From Celeribacter baekdonensis B30 (GTDB lineage: Bacteria > Pseudomonadota > Alphaproteobacteria > Rhodobacterales > Rhodobacteraceae), in contig NZ_AMRK01000001.1 in the NCBI RefSeq assembly GCF_000299875.1, forward strand, positions 558,001 to 622,000: a stretch of 64,000 nt of DNA. Direction: 5' to 3'. A model generated the notes under the pieces. That model saw only the letters and a list, made by a program, of their open reading frames with translations. It was not told where the DNA came from and searched no databases. Below are positions 9,808 through 18,221 of the stretch, one piece after another. Every line of letters begins with the position of its first letter. Position 1 is the stretch's first letter. Position numbers and translations under genes: made by a program.

Positions 9808-10485
9808 TCAACTTGGATCGCGTAGCGCCGTGACGGAATCGGAATCAATTTCATTGCCGCCTTCCAGCACCAAAATGGTCGATCCTCCGTCAAATCGTGC
9901 TTCAACAATGCGGGAATAGGTTTCGACAGATGTGGTGGAGAGATAGGTTTCGCCGCTGTAATTTTCGAGTTCGAAACGATAAAGCCCGGTCTTGAATGGG
10001 TCGCCATCGTCACCGACGCCCGCCCATTCCACAACATCCGAGGTTGGGTCCATGGTGACCTGTTGGACAACATTTCCTTTCGAATCGCGCACGACCAAAA
10101 CAGTTTTGTCTGCGGCAGTGGCAGGATCGGATTTGATCGAGATCGGTGAACCATCGAAATACGCGGCCTCTTCGCTGCGCGCCTCCATACCGACCCAGCC
10201 TGACAATTGCGAAAACCCCATAAGCCCAAGCTGAGCCGAGAGGTTTTCTAGAAGATCATTGGTTAAAACCGCTTGTTCGACCGATGAGAATGTCGCGAGC
10301 TGCGTTGCGTAATCGGTCGAATCAATCGGGTTAAGCGGATCTTGGTTTTGCATTTGCACGGTCAGCATTTTGAGAAACGTATCAAAATCGGACCCAACGG
10401 CGCTTGACGTGTCGTTGGCGTTCGAGAATTTCGAGCTTGTCGAACTGGAGGACGTGGTCGTCGCGGGTGTAATTGTGTTGGTCAT
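9808..10485 (-). CDS. flgD: Flagellar hook-capping protein FlgD
   Basis: The 225-residue product has a Ser/Thr-rich N-terminus. It is followed by the FlgD signature DFDTFLKMLTVQMQNQDPLN and TDYATQLATFSSVEQ, then a FlgD Ig-like/tudor region (DKTVLVVRDSKGNVVQQV, TGLYRFELE). FlgD forms the temporary cap on which hook subunits assemble. It follows fliK after 11 bases on the same strand, pairing the hook cap with the hook-length ruler. Confidence 0.94.
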   Translation of the reverse strand: MTNTITPATTTSSSSTSSKFSNANDTSSAVGSDFDTFLKMLTVQMQNQDPLNPIDSTDYATQLATFSSVEQAVLTNDLLENLSAQLGLMGFSQLSGWVGMEARSEEAAYFDGSPISIKSDPATAADKTVLVVRDSKGNVVQQVTMDPTSDVVEWAGVGDDGDPFKTGLYRFELENYSGETYLSTTSVETYSRIVEARFDGGSTILVLEGGNEIDSDSVTALRDPS

Positions 10486-10496
10486 CTGACACTCCT

Positions 10497-12605
10497 TTAG
10501 AGTCTAAGATCCATGCCGGACGTCGCATCAAGCGCAAGGCGCACGGGCTGAATGTGTGGGTTGGAGGCGGGAGGCGTGGCGCTCAAACTCTCCGCAGATG
10601 TTCCTTCAGAACTGTCGAATTTTTGTTGATCACCCCCTTGAGATCCTTGATCAAAGCTCTGAAAGGAGAACCCGCTGTTCTCATATCCAAGATCTTGGAA
10701 TTCGGTCATCAGGCTGTCGATGTTGCGCCGCAAAAGATCAAGCGTTTCACCCCGTTCAGCCGCAATCACCACATGTATCGCTCCGTTTTCTGACAGCTGA
10801 AAAGAGAGTCGGACTTTGCCCAATTCTTCTGGGGAGAGAGTGATTTCAACAGGGCGATCAGGAAGTTGCCGTGCCGCATCGGCAAGCTGCATCGCGACCC
10901 GAGTTGGCAGGTCCGCTTTTGTTGCCATACTGACCGGGGAATTGGGTTCATTCGCACGATCGGCGGATGACAGAACATGCGCCTGTTCGCCAAGCCTCTC
11001 GGAGATGCCCTCTACGCCCGCCTTGAGCTCTTCTGCTTCCGCATGCGTCAACGGCGTGATTTGAGACACGACGAGAGCCGAAGGGGCCACGGTCGATGTG
11101 CTGAGTATCGCCGTTGCGCGGGTTGCAATGTCGGTCCCGTCGCCGTCCTGCCGCGCTTTCTCAGCCGCGGCCCCATCCGAATGACGCCCGATGTGCGCAT
11201 CGCCGTCATTTTGCTGAGTGGCGACGTGAGCGGTAGCGGATTGTTCTGTGCCACCCTTCGCTTGCAGCGTGTTTTGTTGGGTGAACGTCTGCGTTTCCGT
11301 CGCGGCCTTTGGCGCCTCAATGCTGCTCGCAGTCTCTGACACCCCCTCTGACATGAGTGGCGTGAGCGTCGTTTTTTCTAGACCGGAGGGGTTTGGAAGT
11401 GTTCCGATTTGACCCGCTGTGGCTTTGAGAGGCTCGGTGCCAACTTTCGGTCCGATCAGATCAGAATCCAATCGGACCTTGTCATCTTTCACCGTAAGGA
11501 TGTCGTCCGACTGAGATTCTGATGTCTGCTCTGTTGTGGTGTCTGCCTGCAAAAGAACGGAGGAGATCGCAGGTTTGGCATTTGCATGTCCTGCCGCCTC
11601 AGAGCGCGCGCTTGGCTTTTCAACCGCTTTTGAAATCGTGGATTGATCCACATCCGGCACCGCATCATCTGACGCAAAATTCATGCCCAAAAGCACTGTT
11701 TCATTACGGCTTATTTTGAGTTCACCGTCTTTGGAAGGCTCCAAGTGTATGGTTTTTGAACGCGCGACTGTGGATTTGAGGGACTCATTTTTGTACGCAG
11801 CAGCATCAAAAGAGCGTCCCTGTCCAGTCATCTCTCCTGTGGAGACTTCGCTGGTGTGGCTTGGTGTCGCCGTGGCTTGAGGCGTGTTACCCTGGTTTTC
11901 AGGGTGATTGAGGAAATCTAAACTCCCTGACCCATTTTGGCCGTTCTGGGCCGAATGCACCTCATTCCCGGTTTGTTCTACGGGGAAATCAGCCTCTGCC
12001 TTACCCAAAAAGAGATCGGCGATTTCGTCAGCCGGATTTTGCGTGGCGTCTTCTTTGGATTCCAACTCAATGTTTTTGGTGAAAGACGGGGTGTTGTCGA
12101 CCTCGGATGACGTCACGGAAAGCGGAGTATTGGGCCGATCATCTCCTTGCGGTGCAAAGCGTACCTCAACAGAGGTTGTTGTAAAAGGTTGAACTAACAG
12201 AGCTTTGTCGACCTGTCGTCCATCAAATGGAATGGTCTCAGGCGCAAAACCGTCGTCTGGCGTGTCACTCAGTTCATAGCTTTCGTCGTTCGTCGTGGTG
12301 CGCTCACCCGCAACAACCGTCAGCCCATCAAAGACATCCTTGGCGGAGGTTTGCATCATTTGACCATGCCCCGCAACCATAGCCACGCCGGGCATAGCCG
12401 CGTCACCGCCACCCTGCTTCACCTCCGGTTTTGCTGTGTCGCCTTGTCCCCCGAAAACGGAGGCAAAGGGATGTTCGGGCAAAATATCCCCTGGCACAGG
12501 TGTGTTTTGGGAACGGTTTTGACCGTCAGTGCGCGCAATCGCTGCGAAGTCTAAAGTCTGTAATTGCATTTCTTGCATCCGGGATTTCTTTCGCCGTGAT
12601 GTCAC
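10497..12605 (-). CDS. fliK: Flagellar hook-length control protein FliK
   Basis: The product is 702 residues, long for FliK. Residues 1 to about 570 are low-complexity and rich in Thr, Ser, Glu and Gln, as expected for the exported ruler. The C-terminal Flg_hook domain is clear: LPDRPVEITLSPEELGKVRL and VIAAERGETLDLLRRNIDSL. FliK measures the hook and switches the export gate to filament proteins. The start is GTG at 12605 with GCGGAGG only three bases before it. ATG codons at 12578 and 12569 are reasonable alternatives. It is divergent from the flgJ-like gene. Confidence 0.88.
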   Translation of the reverse strand: MTSRRKKSRMQEMQLQTLDFAAIARTDGQNRSQNTPVPGDILPEHPFASVFGGQGDTAKPEVKQGGGDAAMPGVAMVAGHGQMMQTSAKDVFDGLTVVAGERTTTNDESYELSDTPDDGFAPETIPFDGRQVDKALLVQPFTTTSVEVRFAPQGDDRPNTPLSVTSSEVDNTPSFTKNIELESKEDATQNPADEIADLFLGKAEADFPVEQTGNEVHSAQNGQNGSGSLDFLNHPENQGNTPQATATPSHTSEVSTGEMTGQGRSFDAAAYKNESLKSTVARSKTIHLEPSKDGELKISRNETVLLGMNFASDDAVPDVDQSTISKAVEKPSARSEAAGHANAKPAISSVLLQADTTTEQTSESQSDDILTVKDDKVRLDSDLIGPKVGTEPLKATAGQIGTLPNPSGLEKTTLTPLMSEGVSETASSIEAPKAATETQTFTQQNTLQAKGGTEQSATAHVATQQNDGDAHIGRHSDGAAAEKARQDGDGTDIATRATAILSTSTVAPSALVVSQITPLTHAEAEELKAGVEGISERLGEQAHVLSSADRANEPNSPVSMATKADLPTRVAMQLADAARQLPDRPVEITLSPEELGKVRLSFQLSENGAIHVVIAAERGETLDLLRRNIDSLMTEFQDLGYENSGFSFQSFDQGSQGGDQQKFDSSEGTSAESLSATPPASNPHIQPVRLALDATSGMDLRL

Positions 12606-12686
12606 TATCCTCCGCGAGTGGTTACCGCTTCTTTACCGAATGGGGGGTATGAGTCGAAAAATACTTCGAATTGGAGCGACCCGCCC

Positions 12687-12977
12687 ATGACCCCGAACGC
12701 AATCAATGCGATCCAACACAGTCAGACTTTAAAGAGGTCCCAAGAGGAAAAATTGCAGGATGCTGCGAATAAGCTCGAGGCAACATTTCTTGCCGAAATG
12801 TTGAAAACTGCTGGATTCGGTGAAACGCCAGATACATTCGGAGGCGGAACGGGCGAAGATCAATTTTCCTCCTTTTTGGTTCAGGCTCAGGCAGAAAAGA
12901 TTGTTGAAGCTGGCGGAATCGGTCTCGCGGAACACATATTTGACGCTTTAAAGGAGAGTATAAATGGCACTTCTTGA
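12687..12977 (+). CDS. FlgJ-like rod-binding protein (N-terminal domain only)
   Basis: This is a 96-residue protein. The core (KLEATFLAEMLKTAGFGE, then EDQFSSFLVQAQAEKIVEAG, GGIGLAEHIF) matches the rod-binding domain of FlgJ. The muramidase domain found in enterobacterial FlgJ is absent, as is usual in alphaproteobacteria. It should act in the periplasm as a rod-assembly scaffold. The start at 12687 is chosen because the longer frame from a GTG at 12618 adds a non-conserved leader. It overlaps the next gene by 14 bases, which implies co-translation. Confidence 0.75.
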   Translation: MTPNAINAIQHSQTLKRSQEEKLQDAANKLEATFLAEMLKTAGFGETPDTFGGGTGEDQFSSFLVQAQAEKIVEAGGIGLAEHIFDALKESINGTS

Positions 12978-13317
12978 TGCCTTTCGGCCGGCTGCAGCGC
13001 TGTTAGATCTTTTGGATAAAGAAAAGGCCGCGATTCTCAAAAGCGACTTTTCGACTCTCGAAAAACTCTCGAAGACCAAAGAATCGCTTCTTGTCATGGT
13101 GGCCAAAGCGCAGATCTCTCCATCTGATTTAAAGGCGTTGAAGCAGCGCTCAGAGCACAACAGTCGTCTTCTTATGGCGTCTGCAAAGGGGATCAGATCT
13201 GCGCGGGAAAAATTGCTTTCGTTGCGCAATACATCACGCAGCTTCACGGCCTATGGGCCCGCAGGGAAAACCATCCCGATTGGCAATAAGTCGTTAACCA
13301 TGAAGAGAAAAGCATAA
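12964..13317 (+). CDS. FlgN-like flagellar export chaperone
   Basis: This 117-residue, mostly helical protein has a DLLDKEKAAILKSDFSTLEK-type N-terminal helix and a basic C-terminus (NKSLTMKRKA). These fit FlgN, the chaperone that delivers FlgK and FlgL to the export gate. FlgN proteins are poorly conserved, so the call rests on length, helical pattern and neighbours. A strong AAAGGAGAG site lies five bases before the ATG. The start lies within the 3' end of the flgJ-like gene. Confidence 0.6.
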   Translation: MALLDAFRPAAALLDLLDKEKAAILKSDFSTLEKLSKTKESLLVMVAKAQISPSDLKALKQRSEHNSRLLMASAKGIRSAREKLLSLRNTSRSFTAYGPAGKTIPIGNKSLTMKRKA

Positions 13318-13545
13318 GTGTTTGCCCGATTTTTGCCTCAAATTAGAAGCATCAATTCGGAACAGCTTAGGGAACTCTTAGCCTTTAAGCTTCATAGATC
13401 AGAGTGCATCCCGAGGGGGTGGCACGGTAGACCGGAAGCGGTCATCCGTAATCAGTCAGAATGACGATCCTGAACCTGCCCGTGGGGGTGGATCTCGAAA
13501 CTCATGCGGCGCAAAACGCGTCCCTAGATCAAAGGAAATTATGCT
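13318..13545 (+). other. Flagellin leader/promoter region, no gene seen
   Basis: These 228 bases between the flgN-like gene and the flagellin must hold the flagellin promoter and 5' untranslated region. I could not identify a convincing sigma-28 or sigma-54 promoter. CAAAGGAAATT before the ATG is the likely ribosome site. Confidence 0.4.
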
Positions 13546-15060
13546 ATGTCCAGCATTCTGACCAACAATGGCGCAATGGTTGCGCTGCAAACCTTGAACT
13601 CCATCAACTCTAATCTTTCCAAGACTCAGAGCATGATCTCGACCGGTAAAGATGTTGCATCCGCCAAGGACAACTCTTCGGTCTGGGCCATTTCGAAAGT
13701 CATGGAATCGGATGTTGCCGGTTTCAACGCAATCTCTGACAGTCTTGCCCTCGGTGAATCAACGCTTTCTGTTGCCGCTCAAGCCTCCGAGACGGTCACC
13801 GACCTTTTGACCAACATCAAAGAAAAAGTTGTGGCGTCTCAGGAAGAAAACGTCGATCGCGCAAAAATCCAAACCGATATTGACGCTTTGGTCGGTCAGG
13901 TGAAATCGGTCATCGGCGCAGCCCAGTTCAATGGTCTGAGCCTTGTTGAAGGCACCGACGACGTTAAAATCTTGTCCTCTTTGGACCGTGCTTCTGACGG
14001 GACTGTGACGGCCTCGGACATCACAGTAAATCGCATGGATCTTTCCACCAGTGCAGGGACCTATGGTTCGGGTACATCTCTCGCATCCAACGCAACCGCG
14101 TCTGCCGCAGCTGTGTCCAATACCGCAAATACTGCAATTGTGACGGTCGGCAACACCTGGGCTGCGAATGACGTGGCAACCTTGAGCGTCGCCGGCATTG
14201 AGGTCAGCTTTACTGCCACCGGCACAGCCGTTGCTGACGTTGGAGATGGTCTTGCTGGTCTCATCAATGGTCTCGGCATCGAAGGCGTGACAGCGACTGG
14301 CAATGGTGACGGTACGCTGACAGTCAGTTCCACCAAGGCCTTCGAAGGTGTTTCTGTGAGCGTGGGCGAGACGACAGCAGGTGACGGTGATGTCTTGATC
14401 ACAACCCTAAATGGCACCGGCTCTCTGACGGCAACATCTGGTGACATCGACGAACGTGCAGAAAACATTGCTCTTTCGACTTCAGCCGCTGTGAAGGACG
14501 GTGATGGCTACAAAGTCACTGTCGGCGGAAGTTCCTACAACTATGTCGCCGGTAAAGGCGAATCAATGGAGGACGTCGCCAAGGGGTTGAAAACGGCAAT
14601 TGACTCGGCTGGCCTTGCAGACATCAGCACAACCGTAGCCAAGGACGCAACCACTGGACAGTGGTCTTTGAAAGTCGATAATGCCGGGTCTTCTCTTGCT
14701 TTCTCCGTTACTGGTAACGAAGGCGGTAAAGCCTCTGGTGGTCTTTTCGGGCTCGACAGCATTGATGTAACCAGCAATTCAGGCGCTGATGCGGCTCTTG
14801 GGAACATCGAGACTCTTATCAACAACTCGATCGACGCAGCCGCGTCGTTTGGTTCGGCCCAAGGTCGCATTGAAACCCAATCGACCTTTATCTCCAACCT
14901 GACCGATGCATTGACGTCCGGCATTGGCTCTATGGTTGACGCGGATATGGAAGAGGCTTCTGCCAAACTTCAGGCGCTTCAGGTTCAGCAACAGCTGGGC
15001 GTGCAGTCTCTTTCGATCGCAAACCAGGCACCGCAGTCGATCCTGTCGCTCTTCGGCTAA
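13546..15060 (+). CDS. Flagellin (filament protein)
   Basis: The product is 504 residues, longer than the minimal alphaproteobacterial flagellin. The N-terminal D0/D1 helices (NGAMVALQTLNSINSNLSKT, STGKDVASAKDNSSVWAISK) and the C-terminal D1/D0 helices (FISNLTDALTSGIGSMVDAD, VQSLSIANQAPQSILSLFG) are classic. An inserted beta-rich, Ala/Thr/Gly/Asp-rich D2/D3 region covers about residues 165-420. No cysteine is present, as is normal for an exported filament subunit. A terminator with a perfect 9-bp stem follows 10 bases after the stop, before flaF and flbT. Confidence 0.96.
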   Translation: MSSILTNNGAMVALQTLNSINSNLSKTQSMISTGKDVASAKDNSSVWAISKVMESDVAGFNAISDSLALGESTLSVAAQASETVTDLLTNIKEKVVASQEENVDRAKIQTDIDALVGQVKSVIGAAQFNGLSLVEGTDDVKILSSLDRASDGTVTASDITVNRMDLSTSAGTYGSGTSLASNATASAAAVSNTANTAIVTVGNTWAANDVATLSVAGIEVSFTATGTAVADVGDGLAGLINGLGIEGVTATGNGDGTLTVSSTKAFEGVSVSVGETTAGDGDVLITTLNGTGSLTATSGDIDERAENIALSTSAAVKDGDGYKVTVGGSSYNYVAGKGESMEDVAKGLKTAIDSAGLADISTTVAKDATTGQWSLKVDNAGSSLAFSVTGNEGGKASGGLFGLDSIDVTSNSGADAALGNIETLINNSIDAAASFGSAQGRIETQSTFISNLTDALTSGIGSMVDADMEEASAKLQALQVQQQLGVQSLSIANQAPQSILSLFG

Positions 15061-15070
15061 GAGCAACCTT

Positions 15071-15097
15071 CCGGGCGCCAGATCGGCGCCCGGTTTT
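15071..15097 (+). terminator. Intrinsic terminator after the flagellin gene
   Basis: CCGGGCGCC pairs perfectly with GGCGCCCGG around the loop AGATC and is followed by TTTT. It separates the abundant flagellin transcript from flaF-flbT and may allow only partial read-through. Confidence 0.85.
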
Positions 15098-15149
15098 CAC
15101 CGCGGTAAAACCCGCGCTGTAGAATTCATTGTCACCGGAAGGATACGAC

Positions 15150-15521
15150 GTGAACGCTCTCCAAATGGCCCGAACGGCCTATTCCAATACCACCGCCCCA
15201 ATTCGTACACCTCGCGGCACCGAGTACGAGGCTTTCGCGCGCATTACGCACCGTCTGCGCCAAGCCTCAGAAGATAAGAAAACGTCTTACCCTGATTATG
15301 TAAAAGCTCTTTACGACAATCGTCGCCTCTGGACGCTCCTCGCCTCCAGTGTTGCTGATAAAGACAATCAACTCCCAAAAGAGCTCAGAGCAAAAATCTT
15401 TTATCTTGCTCAATTCACAGCTCAACACACATCAGCGATTCTTTCTAAAAAAGCCAATGAGACAGCTCTCATTGACATTAACACAGCCATTATGCGCGGC
15501 TTGCATCGGGAGGGTCAGTAA
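15150..15521 (+). CDS. flaF: Flagellar biosynthesis regulator FlaF
   Basis: The 123-residue protein begins MNALQMARTAYSN and carries the conserved NRRLWTLLASSVADKDNQLP block of FlaF. In Caulobacter FlaF is needed for flagellin synthesis and secretion and works opposite FlbT. The start is a GTG with GGAAGGA six bases upstream; an upstream in-frame start has no such site. flbT begins at the base after its stop. Confidence 0.93.
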   Translation: MNALQMARTAYSNTTAPIRTPRGTEYEAFARITHRLRQASEDKKTSYPDYVKALYDNRRLWTLLASSVADKDNQLPKELRAKIFYLAQFTAQHTSAILSKKANETALIDINTAIMRGLHREGQ

Positions 15522-15929
15522 ATGAGTGGCCTCGTACTAAAACTCGGCCCAAAAGAACGGGTTCTGATCAACGGTGCCGTGATTGAAAATGGAGATCGAC
15601 GGTCCCGGCTTTCAATCGTGACGCCAAATGCAAACATCCTCAGGCTACGCGATGCGATACACCCTGAAGAAGTAAACACTCCAGTTCGCAGAGTGTGCTA
15701 TATAGCGCAACTCGTCCTCTCGGGCGACGCTGAGCCAAAAGATGCGCGCATTCAGCTTATGCGTGGCATTGAGCAGCTTAGTCAGGTTCTAACAGACCCC
15801 GACAGCCGCAAAATTTTGAACACTGCGACGGCTGAAATCCAAAACGATCAGTATTACCAAGCACTCAAGTTGCTTCGCGCGCTCATTCCAAGAGAAGAAC
15901 GGCTCTTGTCGGCCGCTAAATATCAATGA
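15522..15929 (+). CDS. flbT: Flagellin mRNA regulator FlbT
   Basis: The 135-residue product shows the FlbT signatures LVLKLGPKERVLINGAVIEN and TPVRRVCYIAQLVLSG. In Caulobacter FlbT binds the flagellin 5' untranslated region and destabilises the mRNA until hook assembly is complete. It starts directly after flaF and its stop overlaps the next ATG (ATGA), so all three genes are co-translated. Its likely RNA target here is the flagellin leader at about 13.3-13.5 kb. Confidence 0.94.
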   Translation: MSGLVLKLGPKERVLINGAVIENGDRRSRLSIVTPNANILRLRDAIHPEEVNTPVRRVCYIAQLVLSGDAEPKDARIQLMRGIEQLSQVLTDPDSRKILNTATAEIQNDQYYQALKLLRALIPREERLLSAAKYQ

Positions 15930-16723
15930 GCTATCAGCCTGTTGTTCCATTTGGTGGCTACGCTGGATGGGTTGTCCTTCAACGCACAAAGGACAACCAG
16001 CAAGAGGCGTTCAACGCCTCCTCTGAAATCAAGCGCGACATCGATTACTTCCGCGAGAATATCGCGGAGGTAAAGTCAGCCGAGGAACTGGTGTCCAATT
16101 TCCGCCTTCTCAAAGTTGCTCTGGGAGCATTCGGGTTGGATGATGACATCAACAACAAGTACTTCATCGAACGTGTTTTAGACGAGGGAACACTAGATTC
16201 AGATTCACTTTCCAATAAGCTGTCCGACAAACGCTACTTTAAATTTTCAGAAGCATTCGGGTTTGGAAATTTCGACATCCCGAACACTGTACTGAGTGAT
16301 TTTCCGGACGAGATCATTTCTTCTTACCAAAATAAGCAATTTGAAATTGCCGTTGGAGAGCAAAATGATGACATGCGGCTTGCTCTAAATATTGAGACAG
16401 AGCTGACAGAAATTGCAAATAAAGATACGACGGAAAACGGTCGTTGGTACTCAGTTATGGGAAATGAAGCTGTGAGGTCTGTACTGCAAACTGCGCTTGG
16501 ACTTCCGAGTTCTGTCAGCACATTGGATTTGGACCAACAGCTGACGATTTTTAAAGACAAAGCCAAACAATATTTTGGAAACGCTGAGGTCGCGCAATTT
16601 TCAGACCCTGAAAAAAGAGAGGACCTCGTGAAGCTTTTTCTCATACGGTCCGAACTCAATGCAGGGTCTACAGGTACGTCCGCAGCCTCTAATGCGCTTG
16701 CGCTCTTGACTGGATCTTTTTGA
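15926..16723 (+). CDS. DUF1217-family protein of flagellar loci
   Basis: This 265-residue protein begins with a YQPVVPFGGYAGWVVLQRTK motif and contains FNASSEIKRDIDYFRENI, typical of the DUF1217 family that accompanies flagellar genes in Rhodobacterales. Its function is not established. The sequence is predicted to be mostly helical and has no signal peptide or membrane segment. Some hook-associated proteins are exported without a cleaved signal, so secretion is possible. It overlaps flbT by four bases. Confidence 0.75.
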   Translation: MSYQPVVPFGGYAGWVVLQRTKDNQQEAFNASSEIKRDIDYFRENIAEVKSAEELVSNFRLLKVALGAFGLDDDINNKYFIERVLDEGTLDSDSLSNKLSDKRYFKFSEAFGFGNFDIPNTVLSDFPDEIISSYQNKQFEIAVGEQNDDMRLALNIETELTEIANKDTTENGRWYSVMGNEAVRSVLQTALGLPSSVSTLDLDQQLTIFKDKAKQYFGNAEVAQFSDPEKREDLVKLFLIRSELNAGSTGTSAASNALALLTGSF

Positions 16724-16814
16724 GTCAAAAAGTCTTATTGAGCTGACGAGAATGGAGAAATTCACTGTAAGTGGCGTATTCCCACTGAAGCGCCCCTAGA
16801 TTTACAGACGCTTT

Positions 16815-16925
16815 GCTTGGCAATGGTAAACGTCTTCGACAATGTGGCGGCAAAGTCGACCGCGCGGTGTCCCGTATCCGAGCCGCCCGTGGCTACAACG
16901 ATGTTTCTGCCATTGCTCCTTGCTC
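16815..16925 (-). pseudogene. Universal stress protein, N-terminal remnant
   Basis: Read on the minus strand, the stretch NIVVATGGSDTGHRAVDFAA followed by TLSKTF matches the first strand and ATP-loop region of UspA proteins (normally N-I-V-V-A-x-D-G-S). The frame has no clear start codon, and similarity stops after about 35 residues. This is a truncated remnant at the edge of the degenerate region. Confidence 0.5.
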
Positions 16926-17041
16926 CCTCTTTGAAGCGAAATTTCGTTCAAACATCGCATGTTGGCGGGGTTATGGCATTGCGTGGCGTCAATGTGGTAC
17001 CGACCGGTCGTGGGTGACACTGGCACTGCCAACGGGGGGCG

Positions 17042-17605
17042 ATGGAACAGGCCGAAACGATCCAATCCCTTTCCTCGGACCATGCGTTCGCCACTGATGA
17101 TCCCGTCGAGGTCATCGAGACGCAGGGCGCTATGTGTTTCTTTGAGGCGACACTGGCGAAAGCTGAAACGTGCCGTCAAATACGACGACATGGGCCTGAG
17201 CACGGTTGCGCTCCGCAGGGGCCTGACGGCCCGCGAACTGGAACTGAACCAACCAGCGGCACCTGAAATTTACCGCGACATGTTGCCGGTAACCCAAAGC
17301 GACGCGAGCCTTGCCCTGAACGGTGATGGTCCGGTCGTCGATTGGGTTCTGCGGATGTGGCGTTTCCCGGCGGAATACGAACTGGAGCGCGTTGCGGAAC
17401 GTGGCGCCCTCGATGATCGCCTCGCCACCGCATTCGGGGAGGCGAGTGCGGACTATCACGCAGCGGCACCCGTGTGTAGCGCTCAGGCCACAGTCTCATT
17501 GCGGATATTCTGGCGGAGTTGGGCCGTGTCTTTGCGAAGTTCCTCGGTGCAGCGGGAACCGCCCGGGTCGCGGAATGGACCTGTGCCACCGATTTTCGCA
17601 GGCAG
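17042..17605 (+). pseudogene. COG2187/COG0645-type phosphotransferase-ATPase, frameshifted N-terminal remnant
   Basis: Three plus-strand frames read in turn as one protein. VIETQGAMCFFE comes first. Then, from about 17160, KRAVKYDDMGLSTVALRRG, RELELNQPAAPEIYRDMLPV and VDWVLRMWRFPA are read. From about 17475, GHSLIADILAELGRVFAKF follows. This is the N-terminal half of the large aminoglycoside-phosphotransferase-like/ATP-binding fusion protein. At least two frameshifts, and loss of everything after about residue 190, make it non-functional. Confidence 0.65.
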
Positions 17606-17659
17606 GGATGCGGGGTGCCTGACCCACAAGCGTTAGCGCTTCGCCGATCACCTCCTGCC

Positions 17660-18155
17660 GAGATGAGACAGGATTGGACGGCTCTTTGGATGGCGTCGTC
17701 TTCCGCCCGCGGTCAGGGAACGACGAGGACAAGCCGACATGGATGGTCCGTGCGATCCGGGTGGCGGCGCGATGATCTCACTGGCGGGTGGACTGCGCGT
17801 ATATGCGGCCACACGCCCGACGGATTTCCGGAAGGATATCGACAGGCTGGCGCTGCTGGTGCAGGAGACGATGGGCGTCGATCCGTTCAGCGGCGCGGCT
17901 TTCGTGTTCTGAGCCAAGCGGGCAGACAGGGTCAAGGTTCTGGTCTGGGACCAGACCGGCATCCCGCTGGCGCTGGACACCAACCCGGTCGAGAACCAGA
18001 TTAGAAAAATCGCTCTTACGCGAAAGAATGCCCGCTTTGCCGGGCACGACGCCGGAGCCGAGAACTGGGCGCTGTTCGACGGACATCCAAAAAGCCGCAT
18101 CGACGACCTCATGCCCAGCCTCTGCGCACCCGTGGTGTCAAACCTCGCCACCTAG
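17660..18155 (+). mobile_element. IS66-family insertion sequence remnant
   Basis: The N-terminus of the IS66 accessory protein TnpB runs from 17772 (LRVYAATRPTDFRKDIDRLA, VQETMGVDPFSGAAFVF) to a TGA at 17910. Continuing in the same frame comes KVLVWDQTG, the C-terminal part of the TnpC transposase (LDTNPVENQIRKIALTRKNA, FAGHDAGAENWA) and SRIDDLMP. Most of TnpB and TnpC is missing, including the stretch usually between NWA and the final SRIDDL. A short frame ending ATGA at 17775 may be the end of TnpA. The element is dead. Confidence 0.75.
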
Positions 18156-18221
18156 GGCACCGGCTGAGCGTATACTCACAAGCAGGGCAGGGTGCTTTGT
18201 ATGTCGCCGGGATGCGATATG

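Noticed and set aside
12622-12636. TTAC-N7-TTAC between fliK and the flgJ-like gene as a CtrA box
   Set aside because: CtrA sites need TTAA-N7-TTAA; both half-sites differ at the last base, so support is too weak.
10473-12652. Long open frames opposite fliK and flgD
   Set aside because: They are antisense to clear flagellar genes, have no recognisable motifs and no ribosome sites.
13420-13436. TGGCACG in front of the flagellin as a sigma-54 promoter
   Set aside because: The -12 element should read close to TTGC after four bases, but the sequence is ACCG.
16713-16731. CTTTTTG / CAAAAAG inverted repeat after the DUF1217 gene as a terminator
   Set aside because: The stem is AT-rich with a 3-base loop and no proper T-run beyond it, so it is too weak to call.
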